From: Candidatus Saccharimonadota bacterium | GTDB taxonomy: Bacteria; Patescibacteriota; Saccharimonadia; Saccharimonadales; Saccharimonadaceae | Direction of reading: 5' to 3' | DNA length: 64,000 nucleotides | Assembly (NCBI GenBank): GCA_017552385.1 | Contig: JAFZQB010000012.1 | Coordinates: 23,203 to 87,202, forward strand | Shown here: piece by piece, positions 6,991 to 14,686 of the stretch | Position numbering within the stretch: position 1 is the stretch's first letter | Layout: every line of letters begins with the position of its first letter | Notes under the pieces: model-generated | Databases searched by the model: none | Seen by the model: only the letters and a program-made list of their open reading frames with translations | What the model was told of the DNA's origin: nothing | Translations under genes and position numbers: made by a program

Positions 6991-8985
6991 ATGGATAGTG
7001 ATGGTGTTTTTAGAGGCCTGAACCCACAGCAGCTTGACGCTGTGCGAAATCTTGACGGTCCTTTGTTGATTCTGGCTGGAGCCGGAAGCGGAAAGACCAG
7101 GACGCTTACGCATAGGATAGCAAATCTGTTGAAGAATGGCGTTCGTGAAAATAATATCTTGGCGGTGACTTTTACAAATAAAGCAGCGCGAGAGATGCGA
7201 GAGAGATTATGGAAGATTATCGCACCAGCAAAGGATATGAACGGCGATGGCGTGTATGCGGAGGCAGACGTGCCACGTGGGTTTATGCCGTATATGGGTA
7301 CATTCCATGGAATATGCGTGAAGATATTGCATCTTGAATGTGAAGCAGCAGGATTAAGTAGTAATTTTGCAATATATGATACGGAAGATCAGATAGCGGT
7401 AATAAAAAGAGCAATTAGAGAGTTGAAGATTGACGATAAATCAGTAAAGCCAAAAACTGTTTTATCGATTATCTCAAAAGCGAAGAATGAGGGAATTGGG
7501 CCTGTTGAATATGCGGAGGGTGCGATTTACCCTAACCAGAAGTCCATTGCTAAGATATACGGAGCTTATGAAAAAGAGAAAGATAAAGCGGACGCGCTTG
7601 ATTTTGACGATTTGCTGCTCAGAACGTTAGAACTCTTTAGCCAGAATGTAAGTGTGAGGGAGAGATGGCGTGAACGATTCCAATATATTCTTATTGACGA
7701 GTACCAGGACACGAATAATGTGCAGTATCGTTTGATCAAACTATTAGTGAATGAGCGTCGTAACATTTGTGTGGTTGGAGACGATTGGCAAAGTATTTAT
7801 AGCTGGCGTGGCGCGGATTTTACAAATATTTTGAATTTCACTAAAGATTTTCCGGAAGCCAAGGTGATCAAGCTGGAAGAAAATTATCGTTCGACGGGCA
7901 ATATTTTGGAAGCTAGCCAAAAAATTATTAATCAGAATAAACAGAGAACAGAAAAGGTACTTTATACAAAGGCGGGGAAAGGAGACCCAGTTGAGATTAA
8001 AACGACGCGAGACGAGACAGATGAAGCAGAGTATGTGGCTTGGCAAATCTTGCGTATGAGTAGTAAACGGCCGTTTTCAGATTTTGCAGTGCTGTACCGG
8101 GTGAATGCACAGAGTTATGCTTTCGAAAAAGCGTTTATTAACAATAGGATACCGTATAAGATTGTTGGCGGTGTGAGGTTCTATGATCGTAGGGAGGTGA
8201 AAGATGTTTTAGCCATTGTACGTCTGCTCGTGAATGGTCGAGATAAGGTTGCACTTGAGAGAGTGACAAAGAACGTGATATCTGGAATAGGGGAGAAGAG
8301 CTTGAATAAAATATTTGTTCAACTCGATAATGGGGGTGAGCTTTCAGATGAGGAACTAAAGACTGGTCTGCCGTCCAAGGCGAAGGTTGGGCTAGTACGA
8401 CTCGTGAACTTTCTTAAACAGACGAAGCAATCCAATGAGGAGCCGACTAAGATTATCGAGCTTGCGGTGAGATATTTTGATTTTGCGAGCTTGCTTGATG
8501 ATGGGACGCCAACAGGGAAGGAAAGAATTAATAATCTTGCAGTTCTTGCTGATAATGCTTCGCGGTACGATACAATAGAAGAGTTTTTGGAAGATGCGGC
8601 TTTAATGTCTAGTGCAGATGAAACATCTGGGAAGAATTCAGTAACACTGATGACGTTGCACGCTGCGAAGGGCTTAGAGTTCCCAGTTGTCTTTGTCGTA
8701 GGGCTTGAGGAAGGCTTGTTCCCGAGCAGCCGAGCTGAAAACGAAGCAGAGGTTGAAGAGGAACGTAGGTTGGCGTATGTAGGGATGACGAGAGCTATGC
8801 AGGATTTGTTTCTTACTTGGGCACAGTCGAGGTTCTCTTTTGGTGGGCGGAATTATACAATGCCATCGAGATTTTTGATTGAGTTAGGATTCGACCCTTA
8901 CGGTAGCTCTGGGGAATATGATGAATTTGCTGATTCGGATGATTTCGATCCGTTTCCGGATGACGATTTGCCGGTTTGGACGTAA
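6991..8985 (+). CDS. pcrA: UvrD/PcrA-type DNA helicase
   Basis: This 664-residue SF1A helicase has the motifs in order: Q-motif LNPQQLDAV, Walker A AGAGSGKT, TFTNKAAREMRER, DEYQDTNNVQY (motif II), GDDWQSIYSWRGAD (III), LEENYRS (IV), TLHAAKGLEFPVVF (V) and RRLAYVGMTRA (VI). It should unwind 3'-5' in repair and remove stalled complexes. It is somewhat shorter than typical PcrA (about 720 residues) and ends in a very acidic tail (DSDDFDPFPDDD). It lies 16 bp after murA with a GGGGGGAG upstream, so cotranscription is likely; a terminator follows. Confidence 0.92.
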   Translation: MDSDGVFRGLNPQQLDAVRNLDGPLLILAGAGSGKTRTLTHRIANLLKNGVRENNILAVTFTNKAAREMRERLWKIIAPAKDMNGDGVYAEADVPRGFMPYMGTFHGICVKILHLECEAAGLSSNFAIYDTEDQIAVIKRAIRELKIDDKSVKPKTVLSIISKAKNEGIGPVEYAEGAIYPNQKSIAKIYGAYEKEKDKADALDFDDLLLRTLELFSQNVSVRERWRERFQYILIDEYQDTNNVQYRLIKLLVNERRNICVVGDDWQSIYSWRGADFTNILNFTKDFPEAKVIKLEENYRSTGNILEASQKIINQNKQRTEKVLYTKAGKGDPVEIKTTRDETDEAEYVAWQILRMSSKRPFSDFAVLYRVNAQSYAFEKAFINNRIPYKIVGGVRFYDRREVKDVLAIVRLLVNGRDKVALERVTKNVISGIGEKSLNKIFVQLDNGGELSDEELKTGLPSKAKVGLVRLVNFLKQTKQSNEEPTKIIELAVRYFDFASLLDDGTPTGKERINNLAVLADNASRYDTIEEFLEDAALMSSADETSGKNSVTLMTLHAAKGLEFPVVFVVGLEEGLFPSSRAENEAEVEEERRLAYVGMTRAMQDLFLTWAQSRFSFGGRNYTMPSRFLIELGFDPYGSSGEYDEFADSDDFDPFPDDDLPVWT

Positions 8986-8997
8986 CGAAATAACAAA

Positions 8998-9040
8998 AAA
9001 AGACGAGACCGTAGGTGATTATATTATCTCGTCTTTTAAG
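8998..9040. terminator. Terminator after the helicase gene
   Basis: The inverted repeat AAAAGACGAGA (8998-9008) and TCTCGTCTTTT (9027-9037) form an 11-bp stem around an 18-base loop. It can serve the convergent gene at 9049-10023 too. Confidence 0.75.
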
Positions 9041-9048
9041 TTGTAAAT

Positions 9049-10023
9049 TTATCCTCTAGGAGGCTCGCCCTCTGGTTCGCCCATTAGTTTTTTGGATTTA
9101 ATCTCATAGCGAAGACCAGTAATTGGCGAAACGTAGTAATCCTCGTTGAGCAGGTTGACGAACATAGTGAGATCCTTATCATCCATGATGATAATGGATT
9201 TGTCGTCGTCGGTCATGAGGTCTAGTTGCATGTCGTCGGAGTAGTCTAGCATTTGCTCTTGAGTCATAGCTTCAGCAACGTTGACGTTTTGAATTTTCTT
9301 GAGGAGAGGTTTGCGATCTTGGAGAAGTGCATCCAATGTTAGCCCTTCAGCGAAGGAGAGTTTATATTTTTCTTGTAGCTCTTTAGCTTTGGCCTCGGCA
9401 ATGACCTGAGACTTGTAATCGTATTGGAAGAGCGCCTCGAACTTGGTTTGGTTGAAGACGACGATATTGCCATCGATGATAGCAACCTGATTGTCTTCTG
9501 GCATTTTGATGGCTACTTCGGCAGAGAATGGCTCGAAGCTTTCGCCGTTTAGCTCCCAACTAGTTGCGCCCTTGAGAGCAGCTGAGGCTGATAGAGCTTT
9601 GGCGATGTAGAAAGATTTGCTGCCATCATCGCCGCCTGGATAAGAGAATTTGGCGATGATACCCTTAATTTTTTTGAACTCGTATTCATTGTCGGAGAAG
9701 AAGTCGATGTCCTTATATTCATTTTCTATGAGATGGATGAGAGTTTCAGCGCGGCCGACATTCTCTAGCTTTGTGCGATAAATGACTTTGTCTTCGCCAT
9801 CAGACTTCTCGTATTCACGGCATTCAAGACCCTTGTCGGCTTCCTTGATGACATACGAAACAGCTTCTTGCATAAACATAGCCTTGACGGAATTCGTCAG
9901 CTTGTCAGAGTAGCGGACTTTGTATGGAGTGTAATTTTTGTTGAATAGAAAGAGCTCAACTGAGACATTGTTTTTTATTTCGTCGACTTCGTTAGCCCAC
10001 TGGAAGACATCAAATGATTCCAT
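9049..10023 (-). CDS. DUF4868/KwaB-like protein
   Basis: This 324-residue cytoplasmic protein has no signal or membrane segment. From memory of the family, its layout fits DUF4868, the domain of the Kiwa defence protein KwaB: a variable N-terminal half (VELFLFNKNYTPYKVRYSD), a central KGIIAKFSYPGGDDGSKSFYIAKALS segment, and the typical VAIIDGNIVVFNQTKFEALFQYDYKSQVIAEAKAK stretch at about residues 180-225 where the family has an IYIFN..FE.lF pattern. KwaB binds DNA and works with the membrane protein KwaA; no KwaA-like neighbour is seen here, so a stand-alone role is likely. The start has AGAGAGG about 10 bases upstream and a TGTTATAAT promoter at 10064-10056. Function is unproven. Confidence 0.5.
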   Translation of the reverse strand: MESFDVFQWANEVDEIKNNVSVELFLFNKNYTPYKVRYSDKLTNSVKAMFMQEAVSYVIKEADKGLECREYEKSDGEDKVIYRTKLENVGRAETLIHLIENEYKDIDFFSDNEYEFKKIKGIIAKFSYPGGDDGSKSFYIAKALSASAALKGATSWELNGESFEPFSAEVAIKMPEDNQVAIIDGNIVVFNQTKFEALFQYDYKSQVIAEAKAKELQEKYKLSFAEGLTLDALLQDRKPLLKKIQNVNVAEAMTQEQMLDYSDDMQLDLMTDDDKSIIIMDDKDLTMFVNLLNEDYYVSPITGLRYEIKSKKLMGEPEGEPPRG

Positions 10024-10055
10024 AAATTTTTGTTACCTCTCTTTATCTTTTCATC

Positions 10056-10102
10056 ATTATAACATACCGGCTTAGATAATAAAGTGCACCAGCAATCTGG
10101 TG
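10056..10102 (-). promoter_or_regulatory. Promoter and palindrome upstream of the KwaB-like gene
   Basis: On the minus strand TGTTATAAT has its -10 at 10061-10056 and gives a leader of about 26 bases with GAGAGG. A perfect palindrome, CACCAG-N4-CTGGTG at 10087-10102, lies just upstream of the -35 position and may be an operator. Confidence 0.45.
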
Positions 10103-10120
10103 GCGGATAGGGAAGAGAAG

Positions 10121-10142
10121 TTTTCCACAGTCTTGTGGATAA
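10121..10142. promoter_or_regulatory. Inverted pair of DnaA-box-like sites
   Basis: TTTTCCACA at 10121-10129 (one mismatch to the DnaA box) and TGTGGATAA at 10134-10142 (the perfect consensus on the minus strand) face each other across four bases. They lie between the KwaB-like gene and the rsmH leader. Two boxes are too few to call an origin. Confidence 0.4.
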
Positions 10143-10180
10143 CTTTTTGAAAATATGTTGCAAAAAAGTCAAAAAAGGTC

Positions 10181-10209
10181 TTGATTTTTATTTTGAAAGT
10201 GGTTATACT
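10181..10209 (+). promoter_or_regulatory. Strong promoter for the RNA-like region before rsmH
   Basis: TTGATT at 10181-10186, a 17-bp spacer and TATACT at 10204-10209 form a near-consensus promoter. No ORF with a good start follows for almost 380 bases. Confidence 0.65.
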
Positions 10210-10215
10210 AATGAC

Positions 10216-10555
10216 AAGTAGATGTCATAAATAAAAACGAAACACAAAAATCTACGAAGGTACATTAAAATCGGTTTGAGAACGATTAACAGGGAGTTTT
10301 GGCGCGCGGTTACTTTTAGCGATACGCGTCAACAAAATCGTCGGTACATTCTAAAACTAACACCTCCCAATTAAAACTCTGTAAGTGGCATTTGATAAAA
10401 ATGTTCACTTAGCAACCAGTTACACAATAATCTCTCAACGGCCGCAATATGAGTCGAGGCTTGCCTCAACAGATTGCGGTAGATCTAGTGTAAGGGAAAA
10501 CAAAAATCGAACAAACACAAAAACGCTGAAATTTCTTGTTAAGCGTTCTCAAACT
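10216..10555 (+). ncRNA. Candidate structured RNA or long leader upstream of rsmH
   Basis: About 340 bases after the promoter contain no convincing gene but several foldable elements: GTAGAT (10218-10223) with ATCTAC (10251-10256); AATCG/CGATT around 10270-10287; GGGAG with CTCCC closing a roughly 80-base domain (about 10291-10378); and a two-part hairpin, CCGCAAT (10442-10448) with ATTGCGG (10473-10479) enclosing GAGGC-TT-GCCTC (10456-10467). AACGCT/AGCGTT (10522-10547) follows, without a T-tract. It lacks the signature motifs of RNase P RNA, tmRNA and SRP RNA. It may be a separate RNA or a 5' leader read through into rsmH. Confidence 0.4.
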
Positions 10556-10569
10556 AAAGAAGAAGCATA

Positions 10570-10578
10570 TGATATAAT
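10570..10578 (+). promoter_or_regulatory. Extended -10 just before rsmH
   Basis: TGATATAAT has its -10 hexamer at 10573-10578, 13 bases before the rsmH ATG at 10591. No Shine-Dalgarno is visible, so transcripts from it would have a leader of only a few bases. Confidence 0.55.
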
Positions 10579-10590
10579 GAAATATATCAT

Positions 10591-11466
10591 ATGGAAGAGC
10601 TTCATAAACCCGTATTATTGTCGGAAGTGCTCGAGGTCCTGGGCCCTAGACCCGGTGAGACGTATTTAGATCTCACGGCTGGGTATGGAGGACATGCGAG
10701 TAAAGTTTTGGATTTAACACGGAATTATAAAGACTCGGTCTTGGTTGATCGAGACTTATTCGCGGTAGAATTTCTAAAAGGGAAGTACTTAGGTGAACCT
10801 ATAGAGATCGTGAATGAAGATTTTTACAATTCGGTGCTGAAGGTTATAGAGTGTGGCAATACTTTTGACATGGTACTGGCTGATTTTGGAGTTTCTTCCC
10901 CGCAATTAGATAGGAGTGAAAGAGGGTTTTCTTTTCGTGCGGATGGGCCATTAGATATGCGGATGGATAAAAGCCAAGAATTGACGGCCGGAAGGGTAGT
11001 TAATCGCTATCCAGAGGGAAAATTGGCAGAGATATTTGAAAAGTATGGTGAAGAGAGGCCTGGGAATGCGAAGAGACTAGCAAGAGAGATAGTGCATGCG
11101 CGACCATTTGAGACTACTTTAGAGCTAGCTGATTTTATAAAAGCTAAGTCTGGGTATTCTAAAATGCATCCAGCGACAAAAATCTTTCAGGCGATACGGA
11201 TAGAAGTGAACGATGAGTTGGGTCTAATAGAGAGGACATTGCCACTGATTCCTAAAGTATTGAACACTGGCGGAAGAGTGGCGATAATCACATTCCATAG
11301 CCTGGAAGATAGGTTAGTAAAACAATACTTCAAAGAAGCATCAAGCTTTGGTGAAGAGTCAGAATTAGAGCTTATCAATAAGAATCCAATAATCGCGGGC
11401 GAAAATGAACTGGTTAACAACCCCAGGGCTAGAAGTGCAAAGTTAAGAGCCGCGAGAAAACGCTAA
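10591..11466 (+). CDS. rsmH: 16S rRNA (cytosine1402-N4)-methyltransferase
   Basis: The 291-residue protein is RsmH/MraW: it starts HKPVLLSEVLEVL, has the SAM-binding motif TYLDLTAGYGGHA (family form DLTLGGGGH), the family tag DGPLDMRMD, and the late IITFHSLEDRLVKQYF and NNPRARSAKLRAARK regions. It methylates N4 of C1402 in the 16S P site. As in most bacteria it opens the division and cell-wall region, but mraZ is not found before it. A 380-base spacer separates it from the ftsL-like gene. Confidence 0.94.
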   Translation: MEELHKPVLLSEVLEVLGPRPGETYLDLTAGYGGHASKVLDLTRNYKDSVLVDRDLFAVEFLKGKYLGEPIEIVNEDFYNSVLKVIECGNTFDMVLADFGVSSPQLDRSERGFSFRADGPLDMRMDKSQELTAGRVVNRYPEGKLAEIFEKYGEERPGNAKRLAREIVHARPFETTLELADFIKAKSGYSKMHPATKIFQAIRIEVNDELGLIERTLPLIPKVLNTGGRVAIITFHSLEDRLVKQYFKEASSFGEESELELINKNPIIAGENELVNNPRARSAKLRAARKR

Positions 11467-11574
11467 GCTAAGAATTAGAGAGTGTGAGTGTGGATCTGGC
11501 TAGAGAGCGGAGTATTTCTTTAACCTTGGATTGTTAAAAACAAACAATAAAAATAAAAATAAAGGAGCAAAACT

Positions 11575-11640
11575 ATGCCAAAGCAAATTGTTGTTTCCAA
11601 CAAGAGCCGTGCACAAAAAGTGAAAGTACACTTTTGCTAA
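11575..11640 (+). CDS. Small ORF, 21 residues, with strong Shine-Dalgarno
   Basis: ATG at 11575 to TAA at 11638-11640 encodes a basic 21-residue peptide that starts MPKQIVVSNKSR and ends KVHFC. An AAAGGAG lies 8 bases before the ATG, one of the best ribosome binding sites in the window, after a very A-rich stretch. It sits in the long spacer between rsmH and the ftsL-like gene, directly before two foldable RNA elements. It could be a regulatory leader peptide or a small protein; it has no recognisable family. Support is the start signal and position only. Confidence 0.45.
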   Translation: MPKQIVVSNKSRAQKVKVHFC

Positions 11641-11641
11641 C

Positions 11642-11714
11642 GTCTAACCCATGGGGGATGGGGGAGACATGGCCCGAAAGGGCTGCCACAACTATGATTG
11701 GTTGCGGAGTCTAA
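11642..11714 (+). ncRNA. Three-way-junction-like RNA element after the small ORF
   Basis: AGAC (11665-11668) can pair with GTCT (11709-11712). Inside lie GCCC-GAAA-GGGC (11672-11683), a GNRA-capped hairpin, and CAAC-N8-GTTG (11689-11704). A GTCT at 11642-11645 offers an alternative partner for AGAC, so two exclusive folds are possible, as in switches or attenuators. It does not match a riboswitch class I know. Confidence 0.35.
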
Positions 11715-11731
11715 AAAGAGTGTGTTATATA
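11702..11731 (+). promoter_or_regulatory. Possible promoter for the ftsL-like gene
   Basis: TTGCGG at 11702-11707, an 18-bp spacer and TATATA at 11726-11731 could start a transcript near 11738, just before the long hairpin. Confidence 0.35.
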
Positions 11732-11743
11732 TTTATGACCTTC

Positions 11744-11794
11744 CCGAACCGGGCCTGGAGCACTTATTGCTCTGTTCCGGATAACCCGGTTCGG
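11744..11794 (+). ncRNA. Long GC-rich hairpin in the ftsL leader
   Basis: CCGAACCGGG (11744-11753) pairs perfectly with CCCGGTTCGG (11785-11794). An inner stem GAGCA/TGCTC (11758-11762 and 11768-11772) caps it. No T-tract follows, so it is not a normal terminator. It is about 60 bases before the ftsL-like ATG. Confidence 0.5.
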
Positions 11795-11853
11795 ACTAAG
11801 TTATATACACCAAATCAAAATAAAAACAAAAAGGAAATATTGCGAGAAAAAAC

Positions 11854-12171
11854 ATGCGAGAATCTAGTTCGACTTGGGTCCGAAATCGGAACATTGTTAG
11901 ATATACTCCAAAGACGCTCGGAAGTGTGTCGCAGGGTGTGATATTAGGTATACTTGTGCTCGTGATAGGTTTGATTTATGTAACTCAGGGAACAAAGGCA
12001 ACGAGCTATGACTACGAATTGAATGAAGTAGATGATCAGATAGCTGAGCTCCAGGCGCAGATTGAAGATTTGACGCTCGAGCAAGCAAGATTAACAAGTA
12101 TAGCTTCGATGGAGACAAACGAAGTGGCAACGACTATGGTGGATGGCGTAGTTAGTGGGTATGCAGAATAA
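11854..12171 (+). CDS. ftsL: FtsL/DivIC-like septum protein
   Basis: This 105-residue protein has a short cytoplasmic N-terminus, one membrane span (about residues 27-45, GVILGILVLVIGLIYVTQ), then a predicted coiled coil (NEVDDQIAELQAQIEDLTLEQARL) and a short tail. That layout and the position after rsmH fit FtsL, which with DivIC/FtsB and FtsQ activates FtsWI at the septum; sequence alone cannot separate FtsL from DivIC. The only purine-rich site, AAGGAAA, is about 17 bases before the ATG, farther than usual. The bases TGCGAGAA occur both just before and at the start. Confidence 0.7.
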   Translation: MRESSSTWVRNRNIVRYTPKTLGSVSQGVILGILVLVIGLIYVTQGTKATSYDYELNEVDDQIAELQAQIEDLTLEQARLTSIASMETNEVATTMVDGVVSGYAE

Positions 12172-12187
12172 GAGTTAAATAGAAAAA

Positions 12188-12216
12188 CCCTCGCGCATAT
12201 TGCGAGGGCTGTTTTT
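12188..12216. terminator. Terminator between ftsL and hppA
   Basis: CCCTCGC (12188-12194) and GCGAGGG (12202-12208) with T-tracts on both strands give a bidirectional terminator. Confidence 0.85.
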
Positions 12217-12224
12217 TGCCTGGA

Positions 12225-14384
12225 TTAGAGTCCCAGGAACTGGAAGAGGTTATACTGAGCGAAGATAGGTGCGAGCATGATGCCGAGAATACCGACAATC
12301 TTCATAAAGATGTCGATACAGACGGCCACGACGTCCTTCATCCAGTCGCCGATAGTGTCGCCAATTGTGGCGGCATCATGCGCCCTGTCGTAATCTTCGG
12401 TCCCAGGTTCATACCCTTTGACCAAAGCAGCTTCAAAGCGCTTCTTACCATTGTCGGCCAGACCACCAGCATTACTGAAGTAGACAGCGCCGACTAGACC
12501 AACCGGTACTAATCCGCTCATGAATCCACCCAAGGTTTTTATACCAAAGGTGAAACCGAGGAGAATAGTTGCGCCAACGGCAATCGCCACGGGGTTAACC
12601 ATCTTTCTAAGACCGCTTTCGGTTGCGATTTTGATACAGGCCTTGTAGTTAGGGGCTTTGTTACCAGCTTTGACATCTTTGTCTTCAAGCTGTTTGCGGC
12701 ACTCTGCTGCCATTTCATCGGCAGCATCGAGTGTGTACTTTGCGAGTAATCCGCAGAATGTTCCCATGAGGCCAGCGCCAAGTAGAAGTCCTAACATGAC
12801 GTGGCCATTAAGCAAGTCCAGAATGGTTTCACCGCCAGCGTGCATGAATGTAGAGATTTGTGAAAGTACGACGGCTCCACATGAGCCAATAGCGAAACCT
12901 TTGCCAACAGCGGCGGTTTCGTTGCCGGTAGCATCGTTTTTGTCGGTGATGATTCGAACCTTAGAAGGTAGATGACATCCTTCAGCGATACCACCAGCAT
13001 TGTCAGAGATAGGCCCAAAGGCGTCGGCGCTAATAGGTTGTGCTACGAAGCATAGCATGCCGAGCGCCATAACGGCCTGTCCATAAGGACCGCCAAGCAA
13101 CCAAGCGACCCAGGAAAGTACCGCGACGACGGCAATCTCTGGGAAGCAGGAAATCCAGCCTGCCGCCTGTGCGAATGAAGCATAGAGTGCTGAACCTTGT
13201 TTAGCTTTTTCGGTAGCCCAGATACACCATTTGCTTTCCAAATCGGTAAAGTGTTGCGCGATGAAGCCGATAGCGACTCCGGCAATGATACCACAGACCG
13301 TACTGACGAAAGGTGATCCCCAGCCGAGCTTGAATTCAGCGGGCAAAGAGCTAGCGTTGCCGAACAGGAGCAGGGAAGCGATAAAGCTTGCGACTACAGC
13401 TCCGCCGGCGGCAATCAGCATAGAGGTGTTTAGCTGACTTTTGGGGCTCTTACTATTCTTGATGTTAGATGCGTAAGCCAAACCAATAAGACTACTGATT
13501 AGCCCGGCGACGGCCATGATAAGCGGGAAGGCAACTGTAACAGTTAGCAGATCCTGATTGCCAATGAGGCCGTAGGCGTTGACTGCCGTGACAATAGCGG
13601 TGACCGGAGTTGCCGTGAAGCTTTCTCCCAGGTCCGCTTCGTTGGCGGCGATGTCGTTGACATTATCTCCGACTTGGTCGGCGATAACGGCGGGGTTTTT
13701 GGGGTCGTCTTCTTTGAAGTGATTGGCGACTTTGCCAATGAGGTCCGCACCAATGTCAGCGGCTTTGGTATAGATTCCTCCTGGCACGCGGCAGAACATA
13801 GCAACGATTGACCAACCTAAAGAATAGGCAGTTATTCGTGTTGCGACGGGCACCACGAAGGCAGTGGAGAAAATACCGCGCCCAGATGCTGCGGCGTCGA
13901 TGCCGGTCAGCATCATGATGATAATGAGTGCAAAGACGGAAGACGCGTGAACGATAAGACCACAGATTTTGCCGCCTTTTAACGTGGTATTGACGGTGTT
14001 AGTCGTAGCAACATTCTCATCTTCATCGATATTGGCAAGAGCCGTGGCGGCTGCACGGACATTGGTGTATGTTCCGACGCTCATACCGACGATAACAGAG
14101 ATTGAAGTACAAGTGAGACCAGCAAGAAATGCTAGACCACCGAATGACTCCACAAATAGACTAAGCAGGATTGCGATACCAATAGCAACTGGAACAATTA
14201 CTTTGAAGATTGACTTGGTAAAAACCTGAGAGCCTTTGCGGATACGTTCGGCGAGTTCTGACATGCCCCACTCGGGCGGGCCTTCGCTCAAGGCTTTGAC
14301 TCCATTGTACTCACGGATGATGTAAGCTGCGACGAATGCAATGATGACTAGAGATACGTAGTAGATTGCGTTCAACAAGGACAT
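12225..14384 (-). CDS. hppA: Membrane-bound ion-translocating pyrophosphatase
   Basis: The 719-residue, about 16-span protein is an M-PPase. Its hallmark motifs are GGGIYTKAADIGADLIGKV, the acidic DNVNDIAANEADLGESF segment, and GPISDNAGGIAEG with ITDKNDATGNETAAVGKGFAIGS; these bind Mg-pyrophosphate. The residue after GNETA is Ala (family GNTTAA), which in known members goes with the K+-dependent group; the Thr-to-Glu change inside that motif is unusual. It would couple pyrophosphate hydrolysis to H+ or Na+ export, useful in an organism with little respiration. Pumped-ion specificity cannot be told. The leader can form two hairpins, and a soluble pyrophosphatase (ppa) is also encoded in the window. 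Confidence 0.93.
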   Translation of the reverse strand: MSLLNAIYYVSLVIIAFVAAYIIREYNGVKALSEGPPEWGMSELAERIRKGSQVFTKSIFKVIVPVAIGIAILLSLFVESFGGLAFLAGLTCTSISVIVGMSVGTYTNVRAAATALANIDEDENVATTNTVNTTLKGGKICGLIVHASSVFALIIIMMLTGIDAAASGRGIFSTAFVVPVATRITAYSLGWSIVAMFCRVPGGIYTKAADIGADLIGKVANHFKEDDPKNPAVIADQVGDNVNDIAANEADLGESFTATPVTAIVTAVNAYGLIGNQDLLTVTVAFPLIMAVAGLISSLIGLAYASNIKNSKSPKSQLNTSMLIAAGGAVVASFIASLLLFGNASSLPAEFKLGWGSPFVSTVCGIIAGVAIGFIAQHFTDLESKWCIWATEKAKQGSALYASFAQAAGWISCFPEIAVVAVLSWVAWLLGGPYGQAVMALGMLCFVAQPISADAFGPISDNAGGIAEGCHLPSKVRIITDKNDATGNETAAVGKGFAIGSCGAVVLSQISTFMHAGGETILDLLNGHVMLGLLLGAGLMGTFCGLLAKYTLDAADEMAAECRKQLEDKDVKAGNKAPNYKACIKIATESGLRKMVNPVAIAVGATILLGFTFGIKTLGGFMSGLVPVGLVGAVYFSNAGGLADNGKKRFEAALVKGYEPGTEDYDRAHDAATIGDTIGDWMKDVVAVCIDIFMKIVGILGIMLAPIFAQYNLFQFLGL

Positions 14385-14421
14385 AAGGTCTTTCTCTCCC
14401 TTCCAAAGATATTAATGATCG

Positions 14422-14508
14422 CTCTGATTGCTAGTCAGAGATAATGAGCTTTTTGTTGCCCACACTTTTTATGCGCATCCTCCCTGTTGCGCATCGCAAG
14501 AGATTATA
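14422..14508 (-). promoter_or_regulatory. hppA promoter and two-hairpin leader
   Basis: On the minus strand TGGTATAAT has its -10 at 14508-14503. The leader of about 110 bases folds into TGCGCA-N10-TGCGCA (14493-14472), whose loop holds GGGAGG, and CTCTGA-N7-TCAGAG (14440-14422). The hppA start codon is at 14384, with GGGAGAGAAAG before it. Confidence 0.5.
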
Positions 14509-14593
14509 CCACTTTTTCGAGAGAAATAAAAACTTGAGCAGAAAGGAGAGAAGGGGATGAATGGGTGTTTTGGTCGATTTTGGTACAAAAAAA

Positions 14594-14670
14594 TGGTGCG
14601 AATGAAGAGACTCTAACTCTCGACCTCTTCCTTGGCAAGGAAGCGCTCTAAACAACTGAGCTACATTCGC
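14594..14670 (-). tRNA. tRNA-Gly (anticodon GCC)
   Basis: The minus strand folds as a full cloverleaf: acceptor GCGAATG/CATTCGC, D stem GCTC/GAGC, anticodon stem CTTCC/GGAAG with loop TTGCCAA, T stem GAGAG/CTCTT, discriminator A and an encoded CCA (14596-14594). The D loop is AGTTGTTTA and the T loop TTAGAGT, so the usual G19 and C56 are replaced by T and A. TTGTAA-17-TATAAT with -10 at 14692-14687 is its promoter. It lies upstream of hppA on the same strand. Confidence 0.93.
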
Positions 14671-14686
14671 ACGTTATTCGCTATGC

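Noticed and set aside
10385..10669. ORF overlapping the rsmH start
   Set aside because: It has no Shine-Dalgarno, runs through RNA-like stems and overlaps rsmH by 79 bases in another frame.
11575..11714. Programmed -1 frameshift extending the 21-residue ORF to about 46 residues
   Set aside because: The next frame is open to 11714, but no X XXY YYZ slippery heptamer is present at the stop.
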